64,000 nucleotides of DNA from the NCBI RefSeq assembly GCF_965363235.1, contig NC_134839.1, forward strand, positions 79,881,410 to 79,945,409, in the 5' to 3' direction. A model generated the notes under the pieces. It was not told where the DNA came from. It saw nothing but the letters and a program-made list of their open reading frames with translations, and did not search any database. The position numbers were made by a program, and so were the translations under genes. Source of the stretch: Mytilus galloprovincialis. Lineage: Eukaryota > Mollusca > Bivalvia > Mytilida > Mytilidae. This document shows positions 27,101 to 42,100 of this stretch, one piece after another (position 1 is the first letter of the stretch; each line of letters starts with the position of its first letter).

Positions 27101-30100
27101 AAAAATGCTTCACAAGGCAAGCAATGGTTGTATCAGGAAATAGATATTCCAGCAGTTGATAATTTGAAGGTTTGTATAGTTTTGATAAATATCTCATATA
27201 GTTTTTGAGTTTTTGACTCACAAGCGTCAACCAATCTAAAAAAAATGGTTATCAGTATATATTTAGAAGAATAATTTACGATAATTACAAGTAAAATGAC
27301 AAACAACATCATGATCCAAGTTTTATTTTGCAGATTGTGAAAAACTACAGACAGAGGCATATTTTCTAAGAATGTTTTTCTGTTACCTACAATGTTTTCA
27401 ACCTTTCATTGGTCATTACTTATGCATTAAGCAGGATTGCATTAATATCGATTTTGAATATTTAAATACGCGAATTAAAAATCAGAAAACATAATGAAGT
27501 CGATAATTGATTTTTTTAAATCTGGCCAGAATAATTTTAATCAATGGAAATCTAAGCTTTATTATTGCATTGTAAACATTGTTTTCACTCTTTGAAATAC
27601 AAAGAATTGAGCATGTCTCTACAAAAAAAACATTGCACACGAGCAAACATTATGCATATTCATTGGAACCATAATGAAGTATAATGGGAAATTACCGTTT
27701 TTTTTTCTAGTTAAGAATTTGCCTTCATCTAACAAATAACTATAATGCCTTAATTGCTACCTTAATTACATAAGTAGTTAGGTTTTATGTTTTGTTGTAT
27801 GTGTGTCCGTTCGTCAGTTGTTTTATTCGTCCTAGCTAGTTTTTCCATAATGGTGTGGTGACATAAACTTGAAAGTTGGAACATTTATCTATTTTGATGT
27901 CCGCGTTTTAAGATATACTCTTGATAAGAATTGGACGAAGTTTTCACAGTTTACAAAACATTCAAAGAATTGTTTTGAAATCAGTGTATTATCAGGATAA
28001 ATGTTTTTAGGTACATAATTTACGATGGACATATATTTTGTATATGTTTTTATTAATAGGATTTGAAAGTTAAAGAAACAAAGGTCGAGTTTTCCCTCAT
28101 ATCTTTGTTAATATATAGGGTTGGTTTGATTTTTTTCAGGTTCTTTTTTTTTTATTATGAACTCATGTGGGTTTTCATTTGCTTCAAACTAGTAATGAAC
28201 AATATGCTTAGATAGTCTCGTCTTCGTAAACAAATATTTTCAACAAAACTTCCAAATTAAACAATTAAACAAAAAATGAAGTTTCCTCTTCAAAGCAACT
28301 CGAAAACTTCTACATTTGTTTTTACACAAATGACTTAAAGATCTGTGATATCGAATAAGCTTGCCGTTTTACAAAACAAAATGTTGTTTTTTACATAGGT
28401 TTCATTCGTAGGCACCAGAAATGGATGGATGTCGTATATGGCGGTTGACGATATTTGGCTGATTCCTGGAACATGCGGTTTGTATTAATTGAAAGTAATA
28501 AGATAATAAACCAACAAAAAACACTGGCACGATTTCAAAACGGTTTTGGTTCAATTGATGCAAGAATGAATTATTGAAACGTTGCCTAGGCGATTCACAC
28601 ACCAAGGTATTTGTAGAAAAGAAATTATTTACATTACATGTATAAGGTCCTTCAAGGACAACAGGGATCACCAACAATATAGGAAAAAAAGAGGACACTA
28701 ACATCTTACAAACTGTAATGTAACATTTCAGAGATAACTTATCAATTTTTATAACATGTGTTATTTTTAAACATAGGTATAGTCATACTTTATTTAATTA
28801 TAATTCTCTAAAATATTTTACTCTTTTCAAAAGGAATATGAAATTAAGATGCATGTACAAATAAAAGCGACAGTAGTTAACCGTTGTTCAAATCTCATAA
28901 ATCGATTAGGGAGAGAAAAATTAAGGTAACACAGTGAAACAGAGGGAATCGCATGAACTCGAGGAGCGATACCAGTCGACAGAGTAAGCGCTATGCGAAT
29001 CAAAAATAGTTAAAATGTCACAACCGGCAATTTCGTCCTTAGCGACTCTACTGGTATATAAAGAGTTAAAACTACACAAAAATATCGCAGGTAATATAGA
29101 CACATATCGGTCAAGCAATTCTTGATGGTGACCGTAAAACTTGAAGGGTCGATTTCAGTTGTTCTTCCTTTTAACTCTGTTTGAGCAGATTTTGTGTAAA
29201 AAGCACAATCCTGTTAATGACGTTCGTAGAGATGAAATATGCACGAACGTTGTGTATCAATTGAGATATGTAAACGCAAACGATGGCGGAGAAGGATTGT
29301 TTGCTTCTGAGAAAAGGGGAGTTGACATATGTGTGAAAGCAATGATCAAGATACGAGGAGGATCTTCTACTTACGGCAGTATCATACATTTTACATTAAC
29401 TGGGATATAAGAGAAATAAGCACTTACAGACATTGGGTTATTGAGTGACATTGTATCATCTAAATGTCTGAAAGTGAAATTAAAGAAACTTGCTTTTGAT
29501 TCTGTTCTGTGAGAAACATGCATTTCGTTTTAATAAAAATAACTACCAAAATTACAATGACCAGAACAGGATGTATTTTAAATATCATACTACTGTGGAT
29601 AACAATGTATTATTCTTTTAACAGCAAGTCCTTTAACAAGTACAACAACAACGAGCACAACAACGCCAACAACATCCACACCAACCACAACAACGCCAAC
29701 AACAACACCAACCACAACAACACCACAAACTACAACAACACCAGCACCAACAACAACAACACCAACCACAACAACAACAACAACGCCAACTACAACAACA
29801 CCAACCACTACAACGCCAACCACAACAACACCAGCACCAACCACTACAACGCCAACCACAACAACGCCAACAACTACAACGCCAACCACAACAACGCCAA
29901 CAACTACAATGCCAACCACTACAACGGCAACCACTACAACGCCAACAACTACAACGCCAACCACAACAACGCCAACCACTACAACGCCAACAACTACAAC
30001 GCCAGCACCAACCACTACAACGCCAACCACAACAACGCCAACAACTACAACGCCAACCACAACAACAAATCCAGCAGTTACTTCGACGTCAGGTAAACTG

Positions 30101-33100
30101 ACCCATTGGTGGCCTTCGGTTGTTGTCTGCTATCTTGTCGGGTTGCTGTCTCTTTGACACATTCCTCATTTCATTTTCAAATTTTATGTTTAACACGTTA
30201 TAGTATATTAAAAATTTAATAGTCATTAATTGATTCCGATGTTTAATATTTAGTTTTCGATGTAATGTTTTGTGGATTGCTTGTATCAAATTGGGATATA
30301 GTATGATTGCTAGTGTGGCAACTATCGTTAAGAATGTATGTCAGCGTTCAGCTCTCAGCAATGACCAATTATTATACTGTATAGTAAGCTTTAAAAGTTT
30401 CCTAGATTTCAATATATTTAAAAGAACTCATTAGAGAAAGGCAATTTTCAAATATAAAATATAAGAATAAAAAAAAGCATTGTGCTAGACAGCAATGAAC
30501 AACTTCAATCACTAGAATAAATGAGCCTTTTGTCGGACATACACAATAATGTGACCAGTTTTATGTGTGGAGAACTTAGTGCTCACCTTCTTGAGATATT
30601 GTTTAAAGCACAATGCAAGACTAAAATGTTGACATAAATTTAACTCAGATTGGTTTGTAAAATTTTCCTTGGAAATGGTGTTTTATATCTTTTTTGTCGA
30701 TTTGTATTTAGACAATGATTTTCGTCTTAGGAACTGCTCTCCATTTAACAATTGCATTAATAAGTAATGTGAATACTACAAGCTAATGCCATTCGAATAT
30801 TGAAAAGTCAATAGAAATAATGTGTAATGTCTTCTGTAGGAAGTTTTGTTAATGACAAGACTTTGCCCGGTACACATTTTTTTGTAATTTACAAAAGACA
30901 ACACAGAGAAAATCCCAATCATAGGAATAATAAAACTTGATACCAACATATGCATATCTTTGACTTAAAGAAAAGTTTGAAATTCAATGCGTTAATTTTG
31001 TTTTAGGTTTTTAAAAATGTGTTCGATTTTGGGATACATCTGTGATTCTATAGGATAAACAGCATTAAACATCCATCTTAATATTACTTATTCTATTACA
31101 ATCGCAAACATTATTTTAATAGTTTCATATTCATGTGGATTTGAGTCATCAGAAGATGATTGCATATTTGAAAATTCAAACAACGGCGACTTTGATTGGC
31201 AGCTTGGTCATACAGTAAGTATACAATAAATTATGTCTAGAAGTGTTATACTACTGTTGCCTTTATTTATGTAGCAATTTGTTGCGACTGTCATACAAGT
31301 GAGAGGTTTTGCACATTAAAACTAGGTTCGATCCACCATTTACTACATTTGAAAATGCCTGTACCAAGTCAGGAATAGCATAGTTGTTGTCCATTCGTTT
31401 GATGTGTTTTATCATTTGATTTTGCCATTTGATTAGGGACTTTCCGTTTAAGAATTTTCCTCGGAGTTCAGTATCTTTGTGATTTTACTTTTTTTTTTCT
31501 TTGATTTTGTATAGGATTTTCATAGTATTTGTTTATTAATTTTACAATTGGAAACACCAATTTATGAATTTTCAATTAATTCCCATTTCAAATCATAATA
31601 TCCACTTCTTAATCTTTTATAATGTAATCGTACTTTTATCTTAGATTGATATCTCAATTTACTCTGTAAATTTATTAAAAGCTGGAAAATATGATCTACA
31701 TTATTTCCTTTTTCATTCTGGCATTATCATTTTCACCAGGTCTATTAAGCATGGGTCATTGAATTAGAAGATCTAACATAGTTTTATATGATCAAGTTTG
31801 AGAAGAGGTCAATTTTACTTGATGCATGTATACTTATTTTTTCAAATGAAATTCTGAAAATTCCTTTCCGAGGAAATAAAACGTATCTTAGTTTTACTTT
31901 ATTATCCGGTATATTGGACGATGGTTTAATTTTCTAATGCACATGTTATACAGCAAGAAAAGTGCTGCCATTTTAGTTCAACTTTGTTTATAATGTCAAA
32001 ACAAAGGGAAACACTATCTTTTTTTTTAACAGTTTATCGTTAGTTTTGTAGAAATAAGCAGGTGTTACCTTTTCTTACTTGCATTAGAAAAATGTTGCTA
32101 AAAGCATAGAAAATACTAGTGATTTTTACCAGAAAAGTGCGATTAATGCTGCAGACTTGCACTTTTGAAAATCGACTATAGACGTTACACAGACATAAAT
32201 TCAGACATGAAATGTGAAATATGTGAGTGTTTGGGAATAATATTCAAAAAGTCACAAATCTCCGTTGCCAAAGATATGTTGTGATCTAGGAAGACCATTA
32301 ATCTAACGATAGCATCAAATAAATGTCGTCATTTTAAAGAACAAAATATGTTTTACTATTTTTTCCGGTATAGGTCAACCGAATCAATACACTTTTTGTA
32401 TAGATTATTCTTATTTTATTCCGTTCAGTCTGATATTATAAATATCTCTGCATGCGAATTGTACAAACCACAACTACAAGAAACAAATATTTTACAAAAC
32501 AAATACTCTTACTTCTTTTTTTGTCCCTTTTCTCCTTCAGTAAAACTAAGGCTTATTCCGATGACGATAATTATTGTAACAACTTATGTCGGATATAGGG
32601 TCTTCTTTTTGTAAAACAATAATCAAAGTACAGGTTTCACACCTATTGACCCTGAATTTTATATTTTTTATATTTTTTAGGGAGTATCTTTTGTTTTAAC
32701 TCATGAAGCTAGTTTTGTTTCCAGGGTCAACTTTAAACATGCTATCGACAAAATATTTAACACACAGTTTCGTGTATATACGCGTCCTTTCGTTTTTCGT
32801 TTAGAAAACAATGCCTCATTGTAAACGTTTGCTAGTAATACGCTCGCGTTTAAAGGCGTTTTTGAATATTTTAATTGGATCATTTTGATTTCCTAATTCT
32901 TTGTATTTTAAGGTGCCATTATACCTTTTAACATAAAATAAACACACACATGAAGTAAATGTGACTAAATTTACAGATTTATCAATAAAAAATGTTATTG
33001 TACTATCTTGATAAAAATATAGTTTGCATATTTTTGACCTTGATATTGCAAAATGATTTATAGTTATCTTCAATCAAACGTCTATAAAAAAAAAACAGGA

Positions 33101-36100
33101 AGACTTGATCTTTCCGATTTTTAAATTTCCAATTTGTTGATAAATCTAATCTTTTATGAATAATGATATTGTAAGGTGGTTCAATGTGAAATTCATTGAA
33201 ATGAGGTTTGTGCAATATTATTTCTAGACTTGTCTTAGGCAAACATTCAACAGTTTGTGCATTGTTGTGACTTGTTGACACTAAGTCAAACACTACTAGT
33301 TAAATAGATTAATATACTATGCTTGGTGACGAATACACTATGATTGCTGACAATTTTGTAAGCAAATGATTTTTTTTTTCTCACAGGGAGGAACACCTAC
33401 ATTAGGAACTGGTCCTGCAAATGCATACTCTGGTGATCAATATGCGTATATTGAGGTTACTAAAAAAAGGAAAAATAAGGTTGCAATTTTATCAACACTG
33501 AACAAAGTTCTAGATGGTATGTTATAGTTATTTTACATATACGATTGAAATATACATGAATTATTTTCACTGCTTATAATTGACAGCACTAAAAATCGTT
33601 ATTAAATCCACACAGTGTTATTGCTGTAGAAATGTTTTCATTGATACATAAACAGATAAACATAAACTGAATGTTAGTGCACTCTTTTACACGCTCTGCT
33701 GTACTCCGTATGAATAAAAAGTGGATAGCCTGTTTTGGGTTTTTTCATTATCAGCCGATTAAAGTATTGCATTTCACGCATGTTAAACAGAAACACAAAA
33801 TTCATTAAGTTGATTTAAACAATATCGTCATTTATTCCTGAAGCTCTTAATTCATTTTTATAACAAAAATTTATGGTACTTATTTTACTGCTTAATTTCA
33901 CATTAATACAAAAAGTACTATAAAGTAAAACAGAGACACGAAAGAAGAGGGGCGAAAGATAACAGAGGGACAGTCAAACTCATAAATCAAACATAAACTG
34001 ACAACGCCCTGGCTAAAAATAAAAAAGACAAACAGATAAACAATAGTACACATGTGACAACATAGAAAACTAAAGAACAACACGAAGCCCACCAACAACT
34101 AGGGGTGATATCAGGTTCTCCGGAAGGATAATCAGATCCTGCTCCACATGGGGCACCCGTCGTGTTGCTCATGTTATTACAAATCCGGTAGATAGAATTC
34201 GTTTTACAGTTACGTTATTGTTTCAGCTTCAAACTATTGCCTGCAGTTTCATTATCATATGAGAGGAGCTGGCAGTGGATCACTCTCAGTTTTGGTGCAA
34301 GAATACGGATATGCATCTAGTTGGGATAACGTGTTTACTGCCAATGGAAATCAAGGAGATCGCTGGATGTTCGCGTCCATTAATATTCCATATCACACCG
34401 ATCTTTATGTATGTATATAGTTGATAATAATTTTATTAAGGGATCAAAGGTGTTAGACAATTAATTCAAGTTGGACTAATAAAGTATACACTATGAAACG
34501 GTCAAATAAAATTTATCTTGGTAAAATTGTAATCTTATATGGACGTCTGTTCTTGTGGATGCATGTGTCTTTTTTGCTATTTTATGTGCTTCCCTTTTTT
34601 GATTTACGTGTTCGTTTTTATTTTGTGGTTAGTCACCACTTCCATGTTGACATGAATATCAATTATATGATAATTTTTATAAATTTACTGTTTGCAAAAG
34701 TAAGAATTATTCTAAATACTAAGGATTTTCTTATCCCAGAAATAAATAACCTTAGCCGTATTTAGCACAACGTTATGGAATTTTTTCAATGCTATTCAAC
34801 TTTATACTCTTTTGGCTTTCTTGACTGTTTTGATCTGAGCGTCACTGGTGAGTCTTATGTAGACGAAACGCACGTATGGTGTATTAAATTATAAACCTGG
34901 TACCTTTGATAACTATTATCATGTCGAAATGTCCTATTGTAATGTTTATTTGTGTATTCCTCTTTACTGAATGTTCTTGCATTAATTTGTACTGTAGTCC
35001 TGTCATGTAATGTTGTCATATTAGTGTTATACTTAACATTGCCATAAAATCGCGAGGTTTGGCTAGCCGCAAAACCACGTTCAACCCAAAACAAATTCTA
35101 AAAATGTCCTGTACCAAGTCAGGAAAATGGCAGTTGTTATGTTGAAGTTCGTTTCTAGCGTTTAGCGCTATAAAACCAGGTTCAATCCACCATTTACTAC
35201 ATTTGAAAATGCCTGTACCAATTCAGGATTATGACAGTTGTCCATTCGTTTGACGTGTTTTAACAGTTCGATTGTGCCATTTGATTAGGGGCTTTCCGTT
35301 TTGAATTTTCCTCGAAGTTATTTTTGTGTTTTTTCTTTTTTCTGTGTGTGTTGCATTGTCGTTTTTGTTTTTTGTTGCACTTCATTGTTTCTGTTGTTTC
35401 GTTGTTTTCCTCTTCAAGTTGACGTGTTAACCTCAGTTTCAGTGTGTAACCTGGATTTTTTTCTCTCAATCGATTGATAACTTTCGAACAGCGGTATACT
35501 ACTGATGCCTTTACTTTTTATACACTTACCGAAAGTTCGAAACAATCAGCTATTTTAAATAAGTGTACATTAGACAGGACTATGTCCTTGGTCAATATAA
35601 TCTGAACAGGTCCATATATAACGTATTGGTCTCGTCAACAATCCATAATTGATAATTGTTAATAAAAACAAAATAAATAAAACAATACATAGAAATTGTG
35701 GAGTCAATTTTCAGAGCGACTGTATCATTGTTATATAGTATTCCCTATGTTCCTTTGTTTCCGTTATAGGTTTTTAATTTTTTTTTTTGGATGTGCGATT
35801 TTATTTGACTGGTGATTCGTCTGATCGAGATACAACTGTTAATCGATGAACTATTTTATTTATAGATTGAAATTAAGGCAGACAAAGGAGGTAATAAAGG
35901 TGACATCGCAATTGACGAAATTGTGCTATCGACTGGAGAATGTACTAGTAAGCTACTTCAGCTTTTATATAATTCGTATGGTTATATCTCTGTATACATT
36001 TGTTAGGGATAGACATTACTTTGCTTGTGCATATAGTAAATCAGATGAGATAATACAATGCAATTTATATCATACACTTTCTGTACTGTTCAATTGAATA

Positions 36101-39100
36101 CTTTAATAGCGACATTTCAACTATATAATATAAAAACAGAAATACATGTAATAGTAACTTGTATGATTAAATTGAATAGAAGTATAAATAATTAAGACAG
36201 ACAGGAAGGAATATACAATGATGTAACGACTTGTATGTAATACTAAATAAACGACTTTATTGTTTTTCTTTAGAGAAACGTGATGTCCCTACTGAATTAA
36301 ATTTTAATAAGATTCTACTCGCGCCTCGTGTGAACTTTCTTATTCGATTCTCGAATTTATTGTGTATGCTGTTGGAATTATATGACTTTCTTCTTTTCTC
36401 TCTTTTATTCCACTATTTGATAAAACAAAAGCCATCTTTTATAGTTTTCAGGGAACCATTGTAAAATAACAATTTCTATTTCGAACATCTAATCTTTAAA
36501 AACAACGTAATAAATAGTGTCCTAATAAAAGCGACAATGTCAGTGCAAATGGAGAAAGAATCCGACAACTATATAAAAGATAACATACGTTTAATACTGA
36601 ATTAACCTGATAAGATACAAAGTTTCTCTCCATAAAAACAAACTTTCAAGTCTTTGTTATATTTTTTATCTCAATGATTATGAAATATAAATGACCACTA
36701 TTTAATAAAACAAACAAAAAAGAAAACTGAACATCATGTCAATGTCAAAGTGAAGATGATGATTTGATTTTTTTCATTTTTTCCTAAGGTAGTTAGGATA
36801 ATTTTTGCTGCATATCTGCTCCAACATGATCGGAGAGCAGAATACTTATTATAAGCGGTTTAGTTTCTCCATCGGATCTTCTTTATCAACATTTAAGGTT
36901 TTCTTCAAAACTGAGTGACTAGTGTTTATCTTTTCAAGGAATACGGTTTGAAATTCTTGTATTAGTCATGATAAACACGATCTAACTTATGGGCTTATCA
37001 AAATAAATCATTAAATTTGTCAGACTATTTTTCAAATTGTTGCAAGGAAAACAAGTAAAGAAATGCTTCTATATTATACCACAAAAGAAATTTATTCAAG
37101 CCATTTTATTTTGGTAAAGTATATTCTTTTCTGTGTATCTTTGTAACGATGATCTTCTATAATTGACAATGAAATCTTTATATGTGAATAACATGAAAGT
37201 CAATAACAAATTTACGGAAAACATTTCTGCTATACTAGTGATAAAAAAATTAAGAATTTAATTATCTTCTGTATGTACTATTTCTATGATTGTGATTTTT
37301 ATATTTTATGATTTTGCTACCATGCTGCTTGTTTAAAGTAAGGCGAGTATAATTAAAACGTCAGTTTACGATTTTGGATGTAACTTATGTAATGAAAAAA
37401 GTATATCAGAAAAATATGTTCACAGGTGATCTATTTGTTTGTGGATTTGAGTTATTAGATGAAACCTGCATATTTAGAAACAAAGACAACGATGATTTTG
37501 ATTGGAAGCTTGGTCAATTGGTTAGTAGAGAAATAAAATACAGTAATAATTGTATGTACTTATACAAACAATATAAACCTAGTTATTATGTGTAAGTTTG
37601 TGTTTTGTAACGATTGATAGATATCTGTTTGTTCCACGTGAAGTGGCAAATATTTCAGGAATATTTAAAACAAATGTGTTGGTTATGCCTGTTTTTGAAT
37701 TTGTAATGCTGATTTTCATGTTCCGTCAACAAGGAAGAGTTGAAAAATCACAAATACATTAAGGTTTATAACCCAAAAAAAATAGCTTGCATGGTAAATT
37801 AAATGCTTGTTTATGTGCTGTGTCAATAGAGTGTGTACATGCCCTTTTGTTTCTAGTTGTTTGTTCTTATTACGATTAAGATTATAACACTGTTGTAACC
37901 TAATTCTTTACATTTTTATAAAGTATATCTGGTTTTTTTTGTTCCCAAATTGTTTTCAATATAATGGAATTATATGAGATGTCATACAGATTTATTATTA
38001 ATTTTTATTTAAGTATGACCAATTGAATTGTAATACATAAGTACAATCACCATACTGTATAAAATAGTAATTGTACAAGTTAAACTAAAATTTCCATTCC
38101 ATAAAGAATAATGATAGACTATACATTTGAATAAAAGTTACAATGAATTATGACTATATAATTATCATCTTTATAAAAAATCAATCTGTTTTGTTAATTA
38201 GGTCTTTCCACTTTTCTGTGGAAAGACCTATTGTTTTTCTTCTGATTATTTTTTTTTTTTTTCTTCCGCCAAATTTTGTTCTTGCGATAAACATTTGTTT
38301 CTAAGTATGTCGCTTAGATATTTGGTATATGATATCGAAGAGTTTATGCGCTTTTGAAATTTACCCTGTGTAACCGAATACTTTTCTTTGTAGGAGTTAT
38401 CTCCCCAAACACTGTTTTCCTTGTGTCCACGACTCCTTCGCAACCGTAAAAGATTACGACAAATTTATTTTACAAAATTGCTCGTTATATCCTTCTCATG
38501 ATTTGTTCTATTTTGACCGAAGCGATATGAACGCTTCATATGAGAGTTATTTCCCCTTATGCATTTGATATAAGTGATATGCATTTCTATCTTGTAAACC
38601 ATAAGTTATAGAGACCTAGGATCTTTTGATTTGAGGTCCTTGGTCCAAAAAAATGAAAATTAGGTCAAGGTCAAAGGTCAAGGTCATATTCTAATTTTTG
38701 AATTTGGCTTATTTTCACTCATTTTCATTAACCTTATAAGATATCGACAAATTATTTTGACTAAGTTGTTAGTTGCGACATGTCGTAACTTAATAATTTT
38801 AGTTGAAAGGGTGCGTAGACAATGAATGGAAGTTTTCGCCCCTATCATATCTAACATTATATGTAAAGTGATATAACTTACTAACCATACATATTAGAGA
38901 CCTAGGGTCTTTTGACTTGAGATCCTCAGTTTGTGACCTTGAAATTCAGGTCAAGGTCATAGGTTAATTTGACGTTCTAGATTTTGACCTTTGCTTTAAA
39001 TTCATATCTATCAGTGGCGGATCCAGAACTTTTCCTAAGGGGGGGGGGGCCGCTGACTGCCCTAAGGGAGGGCCCGCTCCAGTCATGCTTCAATGATTCC

Positions 39101-42100
39101 CTATATAATCAACCAAATTTTTCCCACGAAAGGGGGGCCCGGGCCCCCCAGCCCCCCCCCCCCTGGATCCACCTATGTCTATATATCATAAAGCCATATG
39201 AACTGACATTTTAGACTGATTTTTAATATTTTAATATCAAAATAGGTATTAACTGGTGGAAAGACCTTCAATTGTTCTCTGAACAATTGGTTTTTAATTA
39301 TATATATATTTATCAAGTCAATAAAATGTTTGCGTTTTAAAATCTATCGATCAAGTATTTAAAAAAAATACAAGTGATGGTTGTTAGCTGCCTATATTAA
39401 CAGATTTTATCCATAATATTCTGCATAAGGCAATTACTGTACCTAGTTAGGAATATAACAGTTCTTTTCAATTCGTTTGATGTGTTTGAGCTTTTTAGTT
39501 TGCCATTTGATGAGGCACTTTCCGTTTTGCATTTTTCCTTGGAGTTTGAAATTTAATGTTATTTCTATTTGTAACACATACCAAAAACAAATAACTGTAT
39601 TATCAATACTGATAACTGTGACATTATACGAATGCAATACCGTTTTCGTTTATTAGAACACACCAACACTAAAGATTGGACCAACTGATGCATATTCCGG
39701 CAATCAGTATGCTTATATTGAAGTAAATAAGAAGAACTCGGGAGAAGTTGCTGTTTTATCAACAGACGGGACAGTTTTAGCAGGTATTTAACATGTATTG
39801 CCATCATCTTTTAGTCACTGGTCATAATAGTGTATAATATTAATATTTTTACAAGATTGTATATGAAGAATGTAAAAGATTTAACTTCCCGTAATTCTCT
39901 ATTTCATTAAGGGGTGAAAAAAAGTGAATTCGAAAAATATTGGTTCCTAAAGAAAAGACAATACAACTGAATTCATGTGTCGGACGATTGCTTATTTCAA
40001 TTGAGAGACTATAATTGTCCCCAATCTTCCAAAACGTACAGGACAGACGATGTAAAATATGAATCCACCAATTAGTATAATTTACTCCGTTTTCCTACTC
40101 ATTTTTCCACAAAATGTATACTAGTTTGCAGAAAATACAAATCTGAAATATTCATTAGTCAATAAAACTTGTCAGAGTGGCGCTGTGCAGAGAATAACAA
40201 GATTTAAACATTTAAATTTCAGCCTCCGAATATTGCCTCCAGTTTTACTACCATATGTACGGAGCTCATATAGGAAATCTTGTAGTTTATATAAAGGAAA
40301 ATGGTTCAGAGACATGGGAAATTGTGTTTACAAAGGATGGAGATCAGGGAAATCTTTGGAACCATGCATGTTTGAATTTATCGTATCAGAATGAAATCAC
40401 TGTACGTATATATTGTTCAGGCTAGATTAAGCATAGGTATCAACTGATGTTAAGTTTTTTTACTTTCAATGTGGTTTTAAAATTAGACGTTCACTCACTT
40501 TAAAAGTCCACTTATAGATATTTATTGCTCCATACATAATACATCTCTTCAACCATTTTATTCAGTCGTCCGAATGAATTTAAACATCAGCAAAAAGTGC
40601 ATATATACATGCATTATTTCATGGAAATGAATAGGTACGTGTTATTCATTTGTAACAAATATTTGCCAACATACAAGGAAAAGAAACTGTACCCTTACAA
40701 TGTCATCAATTTCAAAGTATCAATGATGCCTCCACGAAAGAGAAAACAATAACATATGATCACTGCAAAGTAAAAATGTATTGTAGCTGAGATTAAATTT
40801 GAATGATTTCCCTTATTTTGATAACTGAATTTTGGTGTATATATGGGCATACAAGCGAACTTAAAATTGCTGGCAATATCACACAAACGAATTTAAGAAA
40901 TAGTTTTATAATTTGAATAATACAAAATTAACATGTCAAGTTGGCAGACGAAGTATTAAGTTACTTTTCAAAGGCTGTGGTAAGAGCAGTGCAAATAATT
41001 ATGCATTTCAAATATACAGATAATTTATCCGGAGCACCTAAGATCACCCCTAGTTTTTGGTGGGGTTCGTGTTGTTTATTCTTTAGTTTTCTGTGTTGTG
41101 TCATGTGTACTATTGTTTGTCTTTTTCATTTTTAGCCATGGCGTTGTCTTTTTTTTCCATTTATGTGTTTGACTGTCCCTCTGGTATCTTTCGTCCTTCA
41201 TCTATCTGAAGAATGAATATGCCTTACTTGTAACAACTATGAAGGGAAAAACATAAAGCATAGTGCAACTGGAGTTTAAAACTCAAAGCTTTTTGTCCTT
41301 TTTAGCTTGTTACTTTATTTGAAAAGAAAGACATAAAATATAATTAAATTATCATTTCTGTATTCAGATTGAAATAGAAGCAAGCAAAGGAGGCCAAACC
41401 AGAAAGAAAAACAAAGGGGACATAGCAATTGATGAAATTCAGTTGTCTACTGGTGCATGCACATGTAAGCTTTCTTTTTTATTTGTCAAACAATTAAATA
41501 ACCTTAAATGCATATATCTCCTCGACTGCAATAACATTAACGGTACCAATTTTCCTGCACCAGATGCGCATTTCGACAATACATGTCTCTTCAGTGATGA
41601 TCGTGGCCAAATATTTGAAATCCAAAGCTTATATAAAAGATGAAGAGCTATAATCCAAAAGGTCCAAAAAGTATAGCCAAATCAGTGAAAGGAATCAGAG
41701 CTTTGCATGAGGGAGATAAATTCCTTAATTTATAATAATTTCTAACATTTTGTAACAGCAAATTTTAATAACACAAAAAATCCGTATTTTCATGCCAGTA
41801 CCGAAGTACTGGCTACTGGACTGGAGATACCCTCGGGGACTAACAGTCCACCAGCAGAAGCATCGACCCAGTGGTAGTAATAACATTAACGGTACCAATT
41901 TTCCTGCACCAGATGCGCATTTCGACAAGACATGTCTCTTCAATACATGTCTCTTTAAAGGTTTTATCTCTTACTACATGTTTGAACGTGATCACGTTGC
42001 TTATTGTATTCCAGATTATAAGTTGGTGAAAATCAGAGCATATTTGTTTTACAGATATCATCATTAGTTTACCTATTGGCACATTAACATACATATTGCA

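Larger units (their letters stand above)
38198..39265. mobile_element. MITE-like element bounded by GGTCTTTCCAC, with AGGTCA repeats
   Basis: The left end GGTCTTTCCACTTTTCTGTG forms its own hairpin with GGAAAGACC, and the right end at 39254-39265 is TGGTGGAAAGACC. Inside, two blocks (about 38610-38690 and 38905-38970) share GAGACCTAGG, TTTTGA, GAGGTCC-like text and AAGGTCAAGGTCA. It has no ORF, sits in the intron after exon 24, and hosts the nested MITE at 39012. Confidence 0.6.

Noticed and set aside
29509..30096. 195-codon Asn/His-rich ORF and the antisense Val/Gly ORF
   Set aside because: Both are other frames of the Thr/Pro linker exon; only the Thr/Pro frame matches the neighbouring exon phases.
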